64,000 bases of DNA, from positions 113,322,829-113,386,828 of the forward strand of contig NC_051063.1 in the NCBI RefSeq assembly GCF_004664715.2, read 5' to 3'. This DNA is from Peromyscus leucopus. Taxonomy: Eukaryota > Chordata > Mammalia > Rodentia > Cricetidae. The translations under genes and the position numbers were made by a program. The notes beneath the pieces are model-generated. The model was given only the letters and a program-made list of their open reading frames with translations, did not search any database and was not told where the DNA came from. Of this stretch, positions 12,202-24,470 are shown in pieces (position 1 is the stretch's first letter; each line of letters begins with the position of its first letter).

Positions 12202-13134
12202 AATGGTACTTATTCTTAAGGAATTAGTGTATGTATTTATCCTAGACACTCTACTTCTCTTTTAAACCTGTTATTGTGTTATAATTTTTTATTCTGCCTT
12301 CTTTTGTGATTGTATTTAAAACACACTGTATTATCCTTTTTTTCCCCTAATTGCCTTGGGAGTCTGTTCCTGTCATTCCCATCCTTTTAGGTCATTTCTG
12401 CATGCCCACACAGAACTCTACTTAAGATGGTTTTCCTTCCTAAAGTTTGCCAAGATGTTCAGTAGTGCGGTTGTTGCATTGGGAGAACTGTGCCTGACAG
12501 TTACCCTGAGATTTCACTAGTCCACAAGCAGTTTCATGTTAACTTTTCACATGGCAGCTGTTATTTATTTATTTATTTGATTGTTTACTTATTTATTTAT
12601 TTTCTTTAAACACATAACAGAAGCTTGAATTCCTTAGTATATTCTGGAGCTGGTGAATGAAAACTTTTAGAATCATTTTCACTCAAGAGAATCTTTTCTG
12701 TTTTCTGAAGTTTAATTCAGAGTCCTCTGTCTCAGTCTTTAAGCTAACCTAAGATCAAGTATCTGGCTTGCAAGGGCATCAGAAGCCATCATTCTTACCT
12801 CAGGGTCCTTTATTGACCCCATGTACTCCAGGGATACCACAGTTAGCTTAAGAGCTCACAGTTATGATATTCACTATGTATAAACACTAATAAGTCATGG
12901 AAGCATGACTCTAACACAACCCCTAAACCATTATGAACTTAACCTACACACAAAACTCTAATGTTTAATAAGCACACAAGGCTTGTTTATAATAAAGTAT
13001 TATAAAATTTATTATAATATGAGCTATTTCATACCATATATTCTAAGTTATCCAAAGTCATCATTATAAATATAATTGATCACTTAAATTGATCTGTGAG
13101 CTACTGCCATCATATCATACTTGGTCTTCATACC
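12202..13134. other. unique sequence with ATTT microsatellite
   Basis: An (ATTT)n tract lies at about 12562-12602. No gene or other element is recognised. Confidence 0.5.
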
Positions 13135-13200
13135 TTCTGAAGTTTACATAGTTCTTTGCACACAGTAGGAACTCAATATATAGTTTTTTAAATAACAGAA
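13135..13200 (+). mobile_element. MIR/L2 3'-end relic
   Basis: 'ctttgcacacagtaggaact' then 'caatatatag' matches the shared 'ggcacatagtaggcactcaataaat' tail of ancient mammalian repeats. Too short to separate MIR from L2. Confidence 0.4.
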
Positions 13201-14049
13201 CAGAAACGTTATGAATGACTGAGCAAGTGAATGAGTGAAACATCATATTTAGATGATAATCTCGAAAGAGTAAAGTAAGGCACTCTACAGATACAAATAT
13301 CCAGCATTCATTATTATCTTTCACTCATATTTTAGTTCAGAATGATCTTCATGGCATATGAGATGGTCACTGGAGAGGCTCAAAGTGCTTTGAAAACATG
13401 GTTTGTAAAGGTATCAGCACTTGTTGAGATGTGGCCTGCAAACTCGCTGTTTGTATTTTAATTTCTTATCTTCCATAAGAACAGGGATACTCCAAAAAAA
13501 TAAATAATAAACACAACCTATTCATAAATAAATAAATAAATGCTTTCATTTTCTTAAAAAAAAACTGCTAACAAAAACATACAACTCATTTAATTTTCTA
13601 TCCTGCCACCTACATAAAACAGAAACAGCAGCTGTTGAAATCATCAGCGCAAATGTCAACTGTAGACAGTGTTGCTGAAAATATGCTGGATATTAATCGC
13701 ACACTCTACAGCATAAATAATATACAAAGTTTGTAAGAAATGTTTAATCACTTCATAGTGGCATATCATTGAAGGCTGATGAGAAGCAGAGGTGAGGAGA
13801 TCATTAGGTGTCTTCACATGAAATGAGGGGATCTTTCCCAAAAGACATATTAAATATCTTGAGATAAGTTCAGGACATCCATACCTTTTATTTTATTGGG
13901 CATTACCCTATTGGGATATAATTATATACTACCCTTGTTAGAGTTTACTTAGTTTTAAATTTTTGATTTGACTTGCTTTCTTATTATTTATATTTTAAAT
14001 TATATCTATATATACATATATACTATACATATATAAATTGTCCATTGTC
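13201..14049. other. unique AT-rich sequence
   Basis: It contains AAAT-rich runs near 13526-13541. No gene is recognised. Confidence 0.45.
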
Positions 14050-14184
14050 AAATGCAATATAAGGGCATTTCCATACAGGCATATATTATAACTTGAGAAT
14101 CTTCCCACTTTACCTTTGTCCTCTTCTTGTCCCACTAATTCTCCTTGTTCCTTTAGATGGTTTGGATTTGCATTCTACTTTTTG

Positions 14185-14185
<1 letters not shown>

Positions 14186-14237
<52 letters not shown>
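14186..14237. repeat. (CA)n microsatellite, about 26 units
   Basis: Uninterrupted CA dinucleotides. Confidence 0.97.
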
Positions 14238-14241
<4 letters not shown>

Positions 14242-14570
14242 CTTAAGACTATACATAAAATCCAGGACCCACAAATGAACTGAAAACATACAAGAGTAGA
14301 CCTTCTGAATCTGGCTTAATGCTTGATGTTTAAATGAATTATTTTAAAAGGTAACTTGGTACCATCCGGAAAAGAAAATAGTATAAAGTCATTAATAATA
14401 TGAAAAAACAAAAGAAAATCCAGGTCCATTGAAAAGACAACTGGTTATATACTTCAGCTATAATTTCTTTAATAATTTCGACTGAAATTGAAATGTTTAT
14501 TTATTGCTAAAGTCAGCATGAAAAATAGGTTTTATCATGTCGTTTATACATAGAAAAGAAAGTTTTAGTG

Positions 14571-14572
<2 letters not shown>

Positions 14573-14609
<37 letters not shown>
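14573..14609. repeat. (AT)n microsatellite, about 18 units
   Basis: Uninterrupted AT dinucleotides. Confidence 0.97.
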
Positions 14610-14612
<3 letters not shown>

Positions 14613-15079
14613 TTGTATACTTATACTTTGCTCTTATTTATCTCCTTTCTTTTTCTGGTTGCCTTATTTCATCTCAACTAGTCCACTGGTCTACTTTGAT
14701 GTTATGTGTATCCCATTACCTGCTCTTTGTCACTTTCCATTCCTTTAGATCTCCCCCTCCCTCTTTCCTGCCCTACAAACATACATAAAATATAGGTAAC
14801 ATTTAAATCCATATTATGAATGAGTTAATTGTCTTTCACAGACCAGCTTGTTTTTCTTCACACAATGATCTTTTGTTCTGGCTATTTTCCTTCAAAATTC
14901 ATGATTTCATTTTTCTTTAGATCTGGAGAAAATTGCATTGTGCGTATGTACCACACTTTCTTTATCCATTCTTAACATTGATGGACATCTATAGTGTAGC
15001 TATAAATAGGGAAGTGTGAGTAAATCTCTGAATTTTGGTGACTTATGAAAAACATTAGCCTTGTATTGTTGGAAATATA

Positions 15080-15250
15080 TCACACTTTAGGAAATATCCT
15101 CATCTCATTTGATCCTCAGAAGAAATTCTTGAGTCTGATAATATCTTACTTCTGCAGGTGGAGAAAATGAAATTCTCCAGAAATGAAGTAGCTTATCCAA
15201 GTTATGAGGAAAAGGTGAAAAGATTGGAAAACATGAGAGATTTCTTTGAA
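15080..15250 (-). mobile_element. MIR SINE relic
   Basis: 'catctcatttgatcctcaga' followed by 'gtggagaaaatgaaattct' and 'gtagcttatccaagttatga' is the antisense MIR order (ctcatttaatcctcac, gatgaggaaactgag, gtaacttgcccaagg). Confidence 0.65.
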
Positions 15251-15594
15251 CACTAGAAGAAAATTAGGCAGAGGAGCTATATATCCATTCTGCAATTAGC
15301 CCATGCTGGTAAGTGTTATTGTGAGGAATGTGGCAGAGGTAGATGTTAGGGAGAATAGGTGGTAGAAAGGATGGGGGGCACTTTTTAGGATGTTAGTGGT
15401 AGAAATAAAGTCAAGCAATAGCAAAGGAAATGTTCTGTAATGATCTTCTTAATTCAGATGAACTGAAAACATACAATAGTAGTCCTTCTGAGTCTACAGA
15501 TTGCTGACTCACTCAACAGAGAACATTCTTTTGCATTTTTACTGCACTTAACATAATGATTAGTATATGTATTTTTCTTGTGAACCATGCTAGG

Positions 15595-15710
15595 AATGTA
15601 GAGACCATGTCTATCTTCCTATCATCATATTCTTCATTCCTAATGAAGTGTCTCATAGATGGTAAGTTTCCTAATGAGAAATATTTAGTTCATCAGTGAA
15701 AGAAGGGATA
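15595..15710 (+). mobile_element. L2 3'-end relic
   Basis: 'gtagagaccatgtctatctt' and the terminal 'gaaatatttagttcatcagt' correspond to the L2 tail 'agggaccatgtctgtctt' to 'aatatttgttgaatgaat'. Confidence 0.5.
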
Positions 15711-15839
15711 AAAATATCAAATCTGCAGAAATCTTATAGGTAATCTTTAGATTGAAAAGCAGGAACTAATATCTCAGGGAGAATTGAGCCAAGAGGACTT
15801 AGAGAAACTTGTAAGTAAAAACAGGAATTTACTTTGCAG

Positions 15840-16360
15840 TGTCCCCATTGGAAGACATTGCTGGATGGTCAGAGGTCACAGCCTCCCCATGGCCTGGCAG
15901 CTTATCTCAATAGTTTGGCAACATGGTCCTCCCTTCCTTGAGCAGAGCTTCCTGCTCTCTACCTGCCCTTATCTGGAGAATGTCCCTACGCCTGGAGGAC
16001 TGACCTTATCTAAAAGCTGTCTCGAAACCAGATGCCTGATTTATCTTTAGCTTGACCCTTGGCACAGATCCCTGCTGGGAAGACTTGTGCTAGGGGCTCT
16101 GCTATAGGACCCTACTGCCACATATTAGGCCTTGTGATAGCAGTGTACCATTTAATGCAAATTAGGGTTTATCCCCAGGCTCCCCAATTCCATATATTCC
16201 TTATACTCTGGAATAAATACAAGCTGATACACTGAAATGTCTCCTGGAGGGCTGTCTCCATTCATGCTCATGGGCTGCCAAAGCTTTCTGTTGCTCTATG
16301 TGCCTCTTTTCCTTCTCATCCTGGTGGCTAACAGGCTCAGGAAGAAAGAGGACCCATACA
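15840..16360 (+). mobile_element. LTR-like sequence with TATA and poly(A) signals
   Basis: The stretch begins at a TG after 'actttgcag' and is GC-richer than its flanks. It carries a 'ccatatattcc' TATA-like word (about 16190) and an AATAAA at about 16211-16216, spaced as in an LTR. I could not find a convincing target duplication, so the ends are approximate and the family is unassigned. The open frame at 15784-16050 runs through it and is not a gene. Confidence 0.4.
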
Positions 16361-16716
16361 TGCCCCATTCTTTCATTGTAGTTTCTTCTTCTGTCTCTTC
16401 AATCATTGTGTTATTTTTCAGATTTTATTTATAACTTTCATCAACACAATTTAGATATTTGATTCTTTTCCTGGTTGTATCTGCTGAGCATTCCTTATGA
16501 ACAACAGTTTCTAAAAGGAGGTTTTAAAATTTCTTGTGTTAATTTTCTTATAACTAGGTATTTGTGGTATTTTTTCTTTTATACTTTTTGAAATGTGAAT
16601 ATGTTGCTGCAAGTTATTTGATATATATTCTTTATATTGTTCCAGGGAACTTTACCTGTGCCCTGAGAGATTTCCTCATTCATATGATAAATGAAAAGAC
16701 CATGATATTTTAACAT

Positions 16717-16766
<50 letters not shown>

Positions 16767-16989
16767 CCATTTTAGTGTAGGAATGAATCAGTAAGAAAGA
16801 TACATAACAACATATACTGAAGTGCAATTCATAGGAAAGTTCCTGTTCTAAAAGACTCAATTTGCACAATTAACATTTATTCATACTTTAGGAAGAATGA
16901 TACACACTAAAGACAAAAAGAAGACAATTAAAGGTAAAAACGGTATTATATATGCTTAATTTTTGATACATTAATAAAATATCATCAAT
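16361..16989. other. unique sequence with (CA)n
   Basis: A (CA)n tract of about 23 units occupies 16718-16764. No gene is recognised; the 96-codon minus-strand frame at 16579-16869 is the microsatellite read through. Confidence 0.55.
16718..16764. repeat. (CA)n microsatellite, about 23 units
   Basis: Uninterrupted CA dinucleotides. Confidence 0.97.
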
Positions 16990-17910
16990 ATTATCCAACT
17001 GTGAATACTGTGAGCTACAAGAATGACCTACTTGGCAAGGTATGCCCAATGGGAATCAGTGACATTAATGTCATAGGAGTAACCAACTACTTTCTGAGTA
17101 GATTTAAGGCTTGTTCCACAAGACTTATCTGGCACAGTTATTGGATCAACAGTCTGTGGCTATACAAATCATAGTTCCCAGCGGAGAATCTACTACTGGT
17201 ACTCTACCAGTGGGACATAGCATTAAACGGGTTCCTAATGACTTCCCATTACATCCACAGATTAGTGCATATCTCAAATCTCATGAGAGAAGCTTGTTTA
17301 TTCAGATGATTGCAATTAACACAGAAACCCGAAGTACAGTGAATAAGTGACAGCACAGTGCTCAGCCCTAAATGGGACATCTAGATCATTCCTCTTTCTC
17401 CCAAGGCTCAGGGATCATTGCAGAAGAGAGGGCAAAAAGACTGTAAGAGTGAAGGTAGTGGGTGACTACAATGAAAAAATGTCTTCCAGGTATAATGGGG
17501 CAATTGCATATATGAACCCACAATGGGCAAAACCATTGAAGCTCAAGCCTGAAAAACTCCCAGCATGGAGAGGGGAAGATGAGAATGAAGACCCACCTCC
17601 AGCTGAGGAGCTTTCGGTAATTGACGGCTACTGGGAGATGGAGAATCAGTTTTCATTGAGGGCATAGCATCTGGTCCATATAATATGCTTCAGAGGATAA
17701 GCACACACTCGAGTATATAGACAACACCAATTTCACTCAGTGAGTTTTAAAAGAAAATGAATGAGGACATAAAGTTAGGTGGGTATGGATGAACAGGGCA
17801 GGGTGGGGTGGGGTGGATCTGAGATGTGGATGGAGGATGTAGATGAACATGGTCAAAATCTCAAGGTATGAGATTTTCAAAAAATTAATAAAAATATTTA
17901 AAAGTAAAAT
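16990..17910 (+). mobile_element. Lx-type L1 3'UTR fragment
   Basis: Landmarks shared with the copies at 24650-27340 and 51300-51828 appear in order: 'taaccaactactttctgagt', 'tagatttaaggcttgttcc', 'gctcagggatcattgcagaa', 'gtgggtgactacaatga' and a tail with 'aaaattaataaaaatattt'. It is a 5'-truncated Lx L1 with 3'UTR only. Two open frames inside it (17111-17350 and 17347-17667) have no recognised function and follow 3'UTR sequence, so I leave them uncalled. Confidence 0.7.
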
Positions 17911-19639
17911 ATTCACAATTCAAAATTTTAAAAAGTAAAACCCCACTGGCTTCTGCTATGAGTGGCATGAGAAGTAATTTCATAGAACTAATAAGATATT
18001 GCTGCTGTTTTTGTGGCCCCATTCACTACTACTTTGAAAATTATGACAGTAGGCAGTCAAGGCTCAGAGCAGCAAAAGAATTAACAACTATTATTCTCAC
18101 AAGGTCAAAGTTAAACAAAACTAATAAGAAAACAGGGGTTAGGTTCCATCTATATTTTAGAAATGGATACAACAGAAGTGCTCACGTACTGGGTGTAGTA
18201 GAGAGACACACACAGAGAACATAGGATTCAAAACTGTTTTGCATGAGAAGCACAAATGTTGCTCTCACCACTGGTTGCAGAGAAGACAGAAAATGCAGTA
18301 GGATTTTTAGGGGGGGGAAGAAGTTAATTTCCAAACACAGTGTCTAACAGGTATCTTCTAGGCATCTAAGTAGAGGCTTTGAGTCAGCTGGTAGGTATAT
18401 ATGTCTAGACTTTTAAAGAAGTTATTGGCATATAAGTTGAATTTAACATCTCTATCACTGACTGTAATAGAGAGATAGCTCAAAGATAAAGTCCACAAAC
18501 AACTTGACACTTATAATTATGTATTTAATATAGAGTTTCCACAATTCTTTAGATTATGAAATCTGAGAAAGCATTGTGTTAAAAGGATAGGAAAGATAGA
18601 AGCCTATACAGCTGGACTGGCAATGGTAAAATTTCACACTCTTCAAGCTAGGGAGGAATGTAAAAGGCTAAAGGATGAGAAGCATATTATGGGATTGATA
18701 TTTTTAGGGAGAGGTAGTGCTCAAAATACACATTGAAGTCCATGTATACATAGACATCAGAGGCTTGCTTGTATTTTGGGTACTAAGCATTGTGTGGCTG
18801 AAATGCTTATTAAAATTAGTAACAATTATAATGAGTCAAATGATTAATGTTTGCCTAATTCAATATTCAAATGATTACAGAATGTACCTAATTTTGACAC
18901 CATTCTACACAGGAGTAGAATCAGAAATTCTACACAGGAGTAGAATCAGAATTTACTATAAGCCATTGACTAAGAGTGACCCAGACTGAAGGCAAGATGT
19001 ACCCTGATTCAGGATTCTGGCTCTCCCCAGAATAAGACAATGCTATCCAATGCTATGTTCATTTCCCCTTCAGCAGGTGCACAGCCCCTGTAAATGTGCT
19101 AACTGTGCCTGGATTGAAAACCTGCTGCCATTCTCTGTGCTTTTTGTTGTTGTTGTTGTGTTCTTTGATTCTGGTAAAGACTTTGTAAAATTTGTTTCTC
19201 ACAGAAGTTGGAAAGAATCCAAGAAAGATTCCACTCATGGTTAACGAAGTCATACGGAGGCAGTGATACCCAAGGTTGCCCCACAGAAAAAAGAATCCAG
19301 CAGAAGCGAGTTAAGGTGCCTCTATCTGGTAATTCACAAACAAAGCCCCATAGAAGTACAGCTTAAACTGATACTTCATTAATGTGCAGTAAGAACTGCA
19401 GAACTGAAACTCCAGAGACTGTGTCACAAAGGCAGGAGATGGGAGAAAGTCATATAATTGGGGGCACTGTCATAGAGGGGCTGGTTACCCACTCAGAGGA
19501 AATAAATATAAATGTACAGTCAACTTGACTCAGGGAAGTTTCCAGCCTGTGAGAGAAAGAAGCTGCAGATGCAGAATGGAATGGAGGCTTTGACAATATA
19601 ATGCAGTGCAAGCATTTTGGAATAGTTTGTCATTTCCCT
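17911..19639. other. unique sequence with a 25-bp tandem duplication
   Basis: No gene is recognised. A perfect 25-bp direct duplication lies at 18902-18951 (listed separately). Open frames at 17958-18224 and 18717-18989 show no coding character. Confidence 0.45.
18902..18951. repeat. perfect 25-bp tandem duplication containing a hairpin
   Basis: The unit (18902-18926 and 18927-18951, identical) contains ATTCTAC, a 6-base spacer and GTAGAAT, a perfect 7-bp stem. Confidence 0.95.
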
Positions 19640-20093
19640 AAAAGTTAAACATTTCACACAGTATGACATAGCAACTCTGTTCTTGGCATTTGCCTAAGAA
19701 AAATGAAAGGCTATGTTCCTTCAAAGACTGCACACACATTTCACAATGCTTTATTTGTAATAGTCCCAAAATGGAAAAACTCAACCTTCTGGAACACATG
19801 AATAACCAAAGTGTATGATATCTGTAGAATGAAATACTATTAAGTGAGAAAAAGGAATCAGCAACAGCACAGATTTATTTTCAAAGATAATGAGGTTGAG
19901 TGAATAAATCAGAAATTTAAAAAAGCACACACAGAATGATTGTAGTCATAAAAATTCAAGAAAAAGCAAACAAAACTGTCAGCAGTTCACTGCTACTGAT
20001 GGATAGGTTGAGAGAAAAGAAAGTTTGTAAAGTAGTATAAGGAAACATTAGAGAAAGATGGACATGATCATTATCTTTACTGGGTGACAGAAT

Positions 20094-20152
<59 letters not shown>

Positions 20153-20245
20153 TATGTTTTTATATATATGTCAAAATCTATTGCACTTAAATTCAATTTA
20201 TTACATGCACCAATCATATCTTAGTAAAGCTATTGCAACATAAAA
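19640..20245 (+). mobile_element. ancient L1M 3' end
   Basis: It matches the classic mammalian L1 3' end in order: 'tttcacaatgctttatttgt' then 'aatagtccc', 'gaatgaaatactattaagtg', 'aaaaaggaatcagcaaca', 'tcattatctttactgggtga' and 'atgtcaaaatctattgcact'. It is strongly diverged; a compound microsatellite has expanded inside it at 20094-20150. Confidence 0.7.
20094..20150. repeat. compound (TA)n(TG)n microsatellite
   Basis: TA units to about 20110 are followed by about 20 GT units. It sits within the L1M 3' end. Confidence 0.95.
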
Positions 20246-21360
20246 GAATACTTGGCATTCAAAACTTGCCTTTATTTGTCTTAAAAGAGAAGATTTTAAA
20301 AGCAAAATTACTTCATGTAAGTAAAATATCATGAAGGACAAATTAGAAACTGGGACAATTTAGAAGAACATCATCTTGTTTCCCTTTTTACTCTCTCTCT
20401 ACCCAACTTTATTTGTTTAGCTCTCACCTACAGCAACATTTTCTCATGAAATTTCACACTTGTCCACTCCTGCCACCATTTAACATTTAGCAACAGTGCA
20501 AGTATTAACAATGTATTTGGGCTTTATGTCTCATGTGTGCCCTGCATCACAAGGACATCAATAAAGAATCTAAGAAAACCCAATCAATTCTACTTTTCTA
20601 TTTTATTTAGTTTTCCTGCAGAAACAGACTTAACCATGGTACTTAATTTTGATCTCAGAAATTGATTTCCTCCTCTGTTTTGTGCTGCTTGCTTGGGGAA
20701 CCAAAGTTTTCAAAGGCTATTCTCTGGATTATCCATCTCATCAACCTTTGGCAGGCAAACTACTCTAGAGATCCAGAGGATGCTGCACACTGCCCTTCCT
20801 TGCTGGATGTAAGGAAAGGAGTACATTTTTTAATTTGGAAAGAAAATAAAAAACATGGCCAAAGATCATGAATGCATCAACACATATTAAACTTTTATCA
20901 CACTTTTATTGAATATTTAAAAGGCAATAACCACATTTGAGTATATAGCAGAAGGCTTAACAGTAGATCTAAATTAGGACTTCACATGTGGCACCATTTG
21001 GGGATCCAACTACATCACACAGGAAAGTCTTTTCTGATGAGAAAGGGCTGCTGCAGATTCAGGCACAGACAGCCCCAAATGATCAATTTGTTTCCTTTCG
21101 CCACAGCTCAAATTACAGTTTTGTCTCTGCAACATTGAGCTCCTTCCAGCACATCCATTAAGGCAACTTGGCTCATGGTGAGGCTGTCTGTAAGACCTAA
21201 TGTCTATGAGAATGAACAGAACCACTGCCAAAGGAACATGGAACACTGGGTTCTGAGCAGGGGGCTTTTGTCCTAACACAGTAGCTCATGAAAACCTGGG
21301 TGACCAATCAGTGCCAAATCTCCAGGCATTTGGGTAGGACAACTCAAATACCTCAGCTCG
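20246..21360. other. unique sequence
   Basis: No gene or repeat is recognised. The minus-strand 89-codon frame at 21010-21279 has no identifiable domain. Confidence 0.4.
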
Positions 21361-21362
21361 TT

Positions 21363-21415
<53 letters not shown>

Positions 21416-21612
21416 TGTGTATAGGTGTTTTGCCTGTATGTGTGACTGTAGACTTCACACATATCTGGTGCCCTCAGAGGCCAGAAGAGGGCACCAGATC
21501 CCATGGACTGGGGTTACACACAGTTATGAGCCCTTATGTGGGTGGTGGAAACTGAACCCTTGTCTTTCGAAGAGCAGTCGGTACTAACTGCCTAGCTATC
21601 TCTCCAATCTCC
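21361..21612 (-). mobile_element. B3 SINE, antisense, with expanded (ATTT)n tail
   Basis: 'ggtgccctcagaggccagaa' followed by 'gagggcaccagatcccatgg', a 'gaaactgaacccttgtc' block and 'agctatctctccaatctccc' is the reverse complement of B3. The (ATTT)n run at 21361-21414 sits at the element's 3' (tail) end, so the microsatellite grew from the SINE tail. Confidence 0.85.
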
Positions 21613-21987
21613 CAGATTTTTAATAAGTTTACATAGAAGCTTTAGAAATTACTTACCAGATACAAGAACCTATGCAAAACAAATGCATTATATTCCAGTA
21701 GATTTAGCCCAGATATATGATGTAGGAATCATGACTTTCCAAGCAAAAACTTAGAATTATGGTGCCTTTTGTAGCAATATTCTAAGAAGTTCTTATAACT
21801 CTCATCTGATCATGAACAGCATTATTAATTTGATATATGTTAAATGTTTGAAAACTAATCACAACTTTGCTAAGCACCTTTATCCCTATAATATGGATCA
21901 TCAATTAGTCCTTGTTTTGGTCCTTGTACTTTGAATTTACCCAGTTCACTACTTCCTCATACCTCATGCTTCACTATAACCACAGCA
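21613..21987. other. unique AT-rich sequence
   Basis: Nothing recognised. Confidence 0.5.
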
Positions 21988-21993
21988 TAGACT

Positions 21994-22493
21994 TGTGGAA
22001 TATTAGGTTAAGATGTGTTACATTTGTTTATGTGGTGGAATATTTGTGTAATGATGCAAAGATGTTTTGCATTCTTTTATGTTGCATTTGTTTAACTCTG
22101 TAAAGCTGTGTTATTTTGCCTGGCTTAAACACCTGATTTGTCTAATAAAGAGCTTTATAGCAAATGGCTGGGCAGGAAAGGGATAGGCAGGGCTGTCAGA
22201 GAGAATAAATAGGAAGTGAAATCTAGGCACAAAAGAGAAGAAGGAAGAGCAAGGAAAGGAGGAGATGAGGATGCCAGAGGCCAGCCACCCAGCCAGACAT
22301 GGAATAAGAAAGAAAGAAAGATATATAGAAGGAAGAAAAGTAAAAAGCCCAAAGGCAAAACGTAGTTAAAGAGAGAAAGGACAATGTAAGTTAGAAAAAC
22401 TGGTTAGAAACAAGTTGCTGTGTATTTATTTGGAAGCTGGGTGTTTGGACACCAAAGAGTAACAACAACAACAAAAAAAAAAACCCAGTGACA
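21994..22493 (+). mobile_element. solo LTR, muroid ERV (class II-like), copy 1
   Basis: It begins TGTGGAATATT and ends at CA, flanked by tagact (21988-21993) and tagaca (22494-22499), a 6-bp duplication with one mismatch. It is homologous along its length to the LTR at 23997-24470: shared 'gtgttac' and 'tttgtttatg' blocks, 'ctgtaaagctgtgttattt', 'aggccagccacccagcca' and a purine-rich middle. A 6-bp TSD suits class II (ERVK-like) integration. No internal ERV sequence is attached. The minus-strand frame at 22155-22358 is a shadow of the purine-rich block. Confidence 0.7.
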
Positions 22494-22700
22494 TAGACAT
22501 CTCTTCCTTCTAAAATGCCCATTCGGACACTATGCTGCACCCTTCAATATTCACTAATGTGACTTTTTGTCAATGAATTTGTTCTGACTGCTTTCTTCTT
22601 ACTTTTCAGTATTGTTTATCAGAACCTAGTCACTTCACTCATTTCTTTCTTCTTTCTCCACACTCCTTAGAATATAAGCCTTTTGTGGTTTGCTTTCCTG
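22494..22700. other. unique spacer
   Basis: Nothing recognised beyond the flanking duplication. Confidence 0.4.
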
Positions 22701-22783
22701 ATTGCTGCTGTGCTGGGCATAGGACCCAGCCCCTCATAGCATGCTAGGTTGCACTTTCACCCTGACCCACACCCTCAGCATCA
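22701..22783 (-). mobile_element. ID/B4-type SINE fragment
   Basis: 'gtgctgggcataggacccag' followed by 'cccctcatagcatgctaggt' is the antisense tRNA-like head of ID/B4, diverged. Confidence 0.6.
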
Positions 22784-23896
22784 GAACAGAAGCCCTAGGA
22801 TCCTGAAGACTTTTGCTTTTCTTATTCATTATTTAGAAAAAACATGTACTCAACAATATTTTGAAAGGGAAGTGATGTGGTTTTTACTGCTTATTGAAAG
22901 TTAGTATGAAAAAATCAAGGCAAAGTCATCACTGCAACATAACTCCTTGTTTTTAAAGTTAACCAGAATGTGTTCTGATAATCAGAGTGTTCCTATAATT
23001 TATCCAAACTTGCTTTGTAGAACAAAACAATTCAACTCAATAGGCAATAATTCTAAGCTTGTAAATAGGTATAAGGTACAAAATGTATGCAACACCTGAC
23101 ACCTCACACTCCCAAGGCTTTTTATCTTGTTGAGAAAATATGTGACCTAGAAGGATTAGAACAGATTCTGTGAAACAGTGAATCCATCACTTTTTCATTC
23201 CCTCATGTAACGAAACTTTGCTTCCATGTGCACAGGTTTTAGGCATAGGTACAGGAAGGAAGTCTAGAAATAAATAAAGCTTAGTTCCAAACTGTGTGGT
23301 GTATAGTCTAGCAGAAGAGAAAATATAGCATACTGCAAGAAAAATACCCACCATAGAATAAAAAATTGATGAATGGAATATAGTATAGCAAAACTAGGTG
23401 AAAATATACAATGGCTTGAGAGCTCACAAGAGGAGAAAAATATAAAACTATGTGTTATAAAGTGTTAACCTGAACACAATCAAATGACAAACTGTATAAC
23501 AGAGACAATAAAATGCTATTGCCTATCACTTGAAACACACTGGGGATTTCAGCGAGCTTTCATGCAGAAAAGAACATATGCTGAGGCTCATATTTCTCTT
23601 GGTTCTCTGTGAAAGAGCATTGAGTATTAAACAAACCACAACACTGAATGATGTTCCCAGCTGTTCTCAAGAACAATTTTGTAACCTCTGTTTCATTCTA
23701 CACTTCCAGGTTTTTAAAACAAAGGAGACAGTCTAGTATTAATCATCTAAAGGTTAAATGTATAATTAAGTTCATGAAGAATTTACTAAATATAATAAAT
23801 GCTACAGGTGTAAAATGTTACATTTTATAAGAGGGATCATCTATCATAAATACAGGAAAAAATTTGTCTCATCATTTCCTGGTTATTTGAAGTTGA

Positions 23897-23898
<2 letters not shown>
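22784..23898. other. unique sequence
   Basis: No gene is supported. The open frames at 23530-23736 and 23648-23830 overlap in different phases and have no recognisable domain. Confidence 0.4.

Positions 23899-23931
<33 letters not shown>
23899..23931. repeat. (TA)n microsatellite, about 16 units
   Basis: Uninterrupted TA dinucleotides. Confidence 0.95.
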
Positions 23932-23935
<4 letters not shown>

Positions 23936-23996
23936 CTATGGTGGGTATTTTTCTTGCAGATATGATACAGATTTAGATATAAATACTGAACATGTA

Positions 23997-24470
23997 TGTA
24001 GTAGAATATGATTTTAAGGTGTGTTACTTTTGTTTATGTTGCTTTAACTCTGTGAAGCTGTCTTACTGTGCCTGTCTAACACATCTGATAGTTTAATAAA
24101 AAACTGAACAGCCAATGGCAAGGCAGGAGAAAGAATAGGCAGGGCTGGTAGGCAGAGAGTATATATAAGGAGAAAACTGGGAGGAGAGACCTAGGAGCCA
24201 GGGAAGGAGGGGGACTTCAGGGGCCAGCCACCCAGCTACACAGCAAGCCATGGAGTAAGAGTAAGATTTACTGAGGTAAGAGAACAGGAAAAACCCAGAG
24301 GCAAAAGGTAGTAGACAGGATAAATTTAAATTAAGGAAAGCTGGCAAGAAACTAAGCCAAGCTAAGGCCAGCCATTTATAATTAAGTATAAGCTCCCATG
24401 TGTGATTTATCTGGGAGCTGGATGGCAGGCCCCCCAAAAGAGAAAGAGAGCCAAAAAACAACCAACAACA
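23997..24470 (+). mobile_element. solo LTR, muroid ERV (class II-like), copy 2
   Basis: It starts TGTAGTAG and ends CCAACAACA. Perfect 6-bp duplications catgta lie at 23991-23996 and 24471-24476. A TATA box 'gtatatataagg' is at about 24159-24170, with an upstream AATAAA-containing word near 24094. It is a sibling of the LTR at 21994. The different TSDs show the two are independent insertions, not the two ends of one provirus. The 135-codon minus-strand frame at 24093-24500 is the antisense of the LTR, not a gene. Confidence 0.85.

Larger units (their letters stand above)
14050..15040 (-). mobile_element. L1 3'UTR-type relic, antisense, interrupted by microsatellites
   Basis: The block 14860-15040 has 'ttctttatccattcttaaca' followed by 'ttgatggacatctatagtg', the classic antisense L1 3'-end landmark, after a 'cattgtgcgtatgtaccaca' block. 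The region 14265-14330 ('gtagaccttctgaatctggc' then 'ttaatg') fits the same family. Microsatellites at 14186 and 14573 split it. Subfamily and exact edges are not resolved. Confidence 0.45.

Noticed and set aside
16561..16764. Microsatellites as a CRISPR-like or regulatory array
   Set aside because: Pure dinucleotide tracts with no spacers; eukaryotic context.
17111..17667. Consecutive frames of 79 and 106 codons
   Set aside because: Both lie in an Lx 3'UTR recognisable from two other copies in the window.
21994..24470. A single 2.5-kb provirus with two LTRs
   Set aside because: The LTRs have different target duplications and no ERV-like sequence between them.
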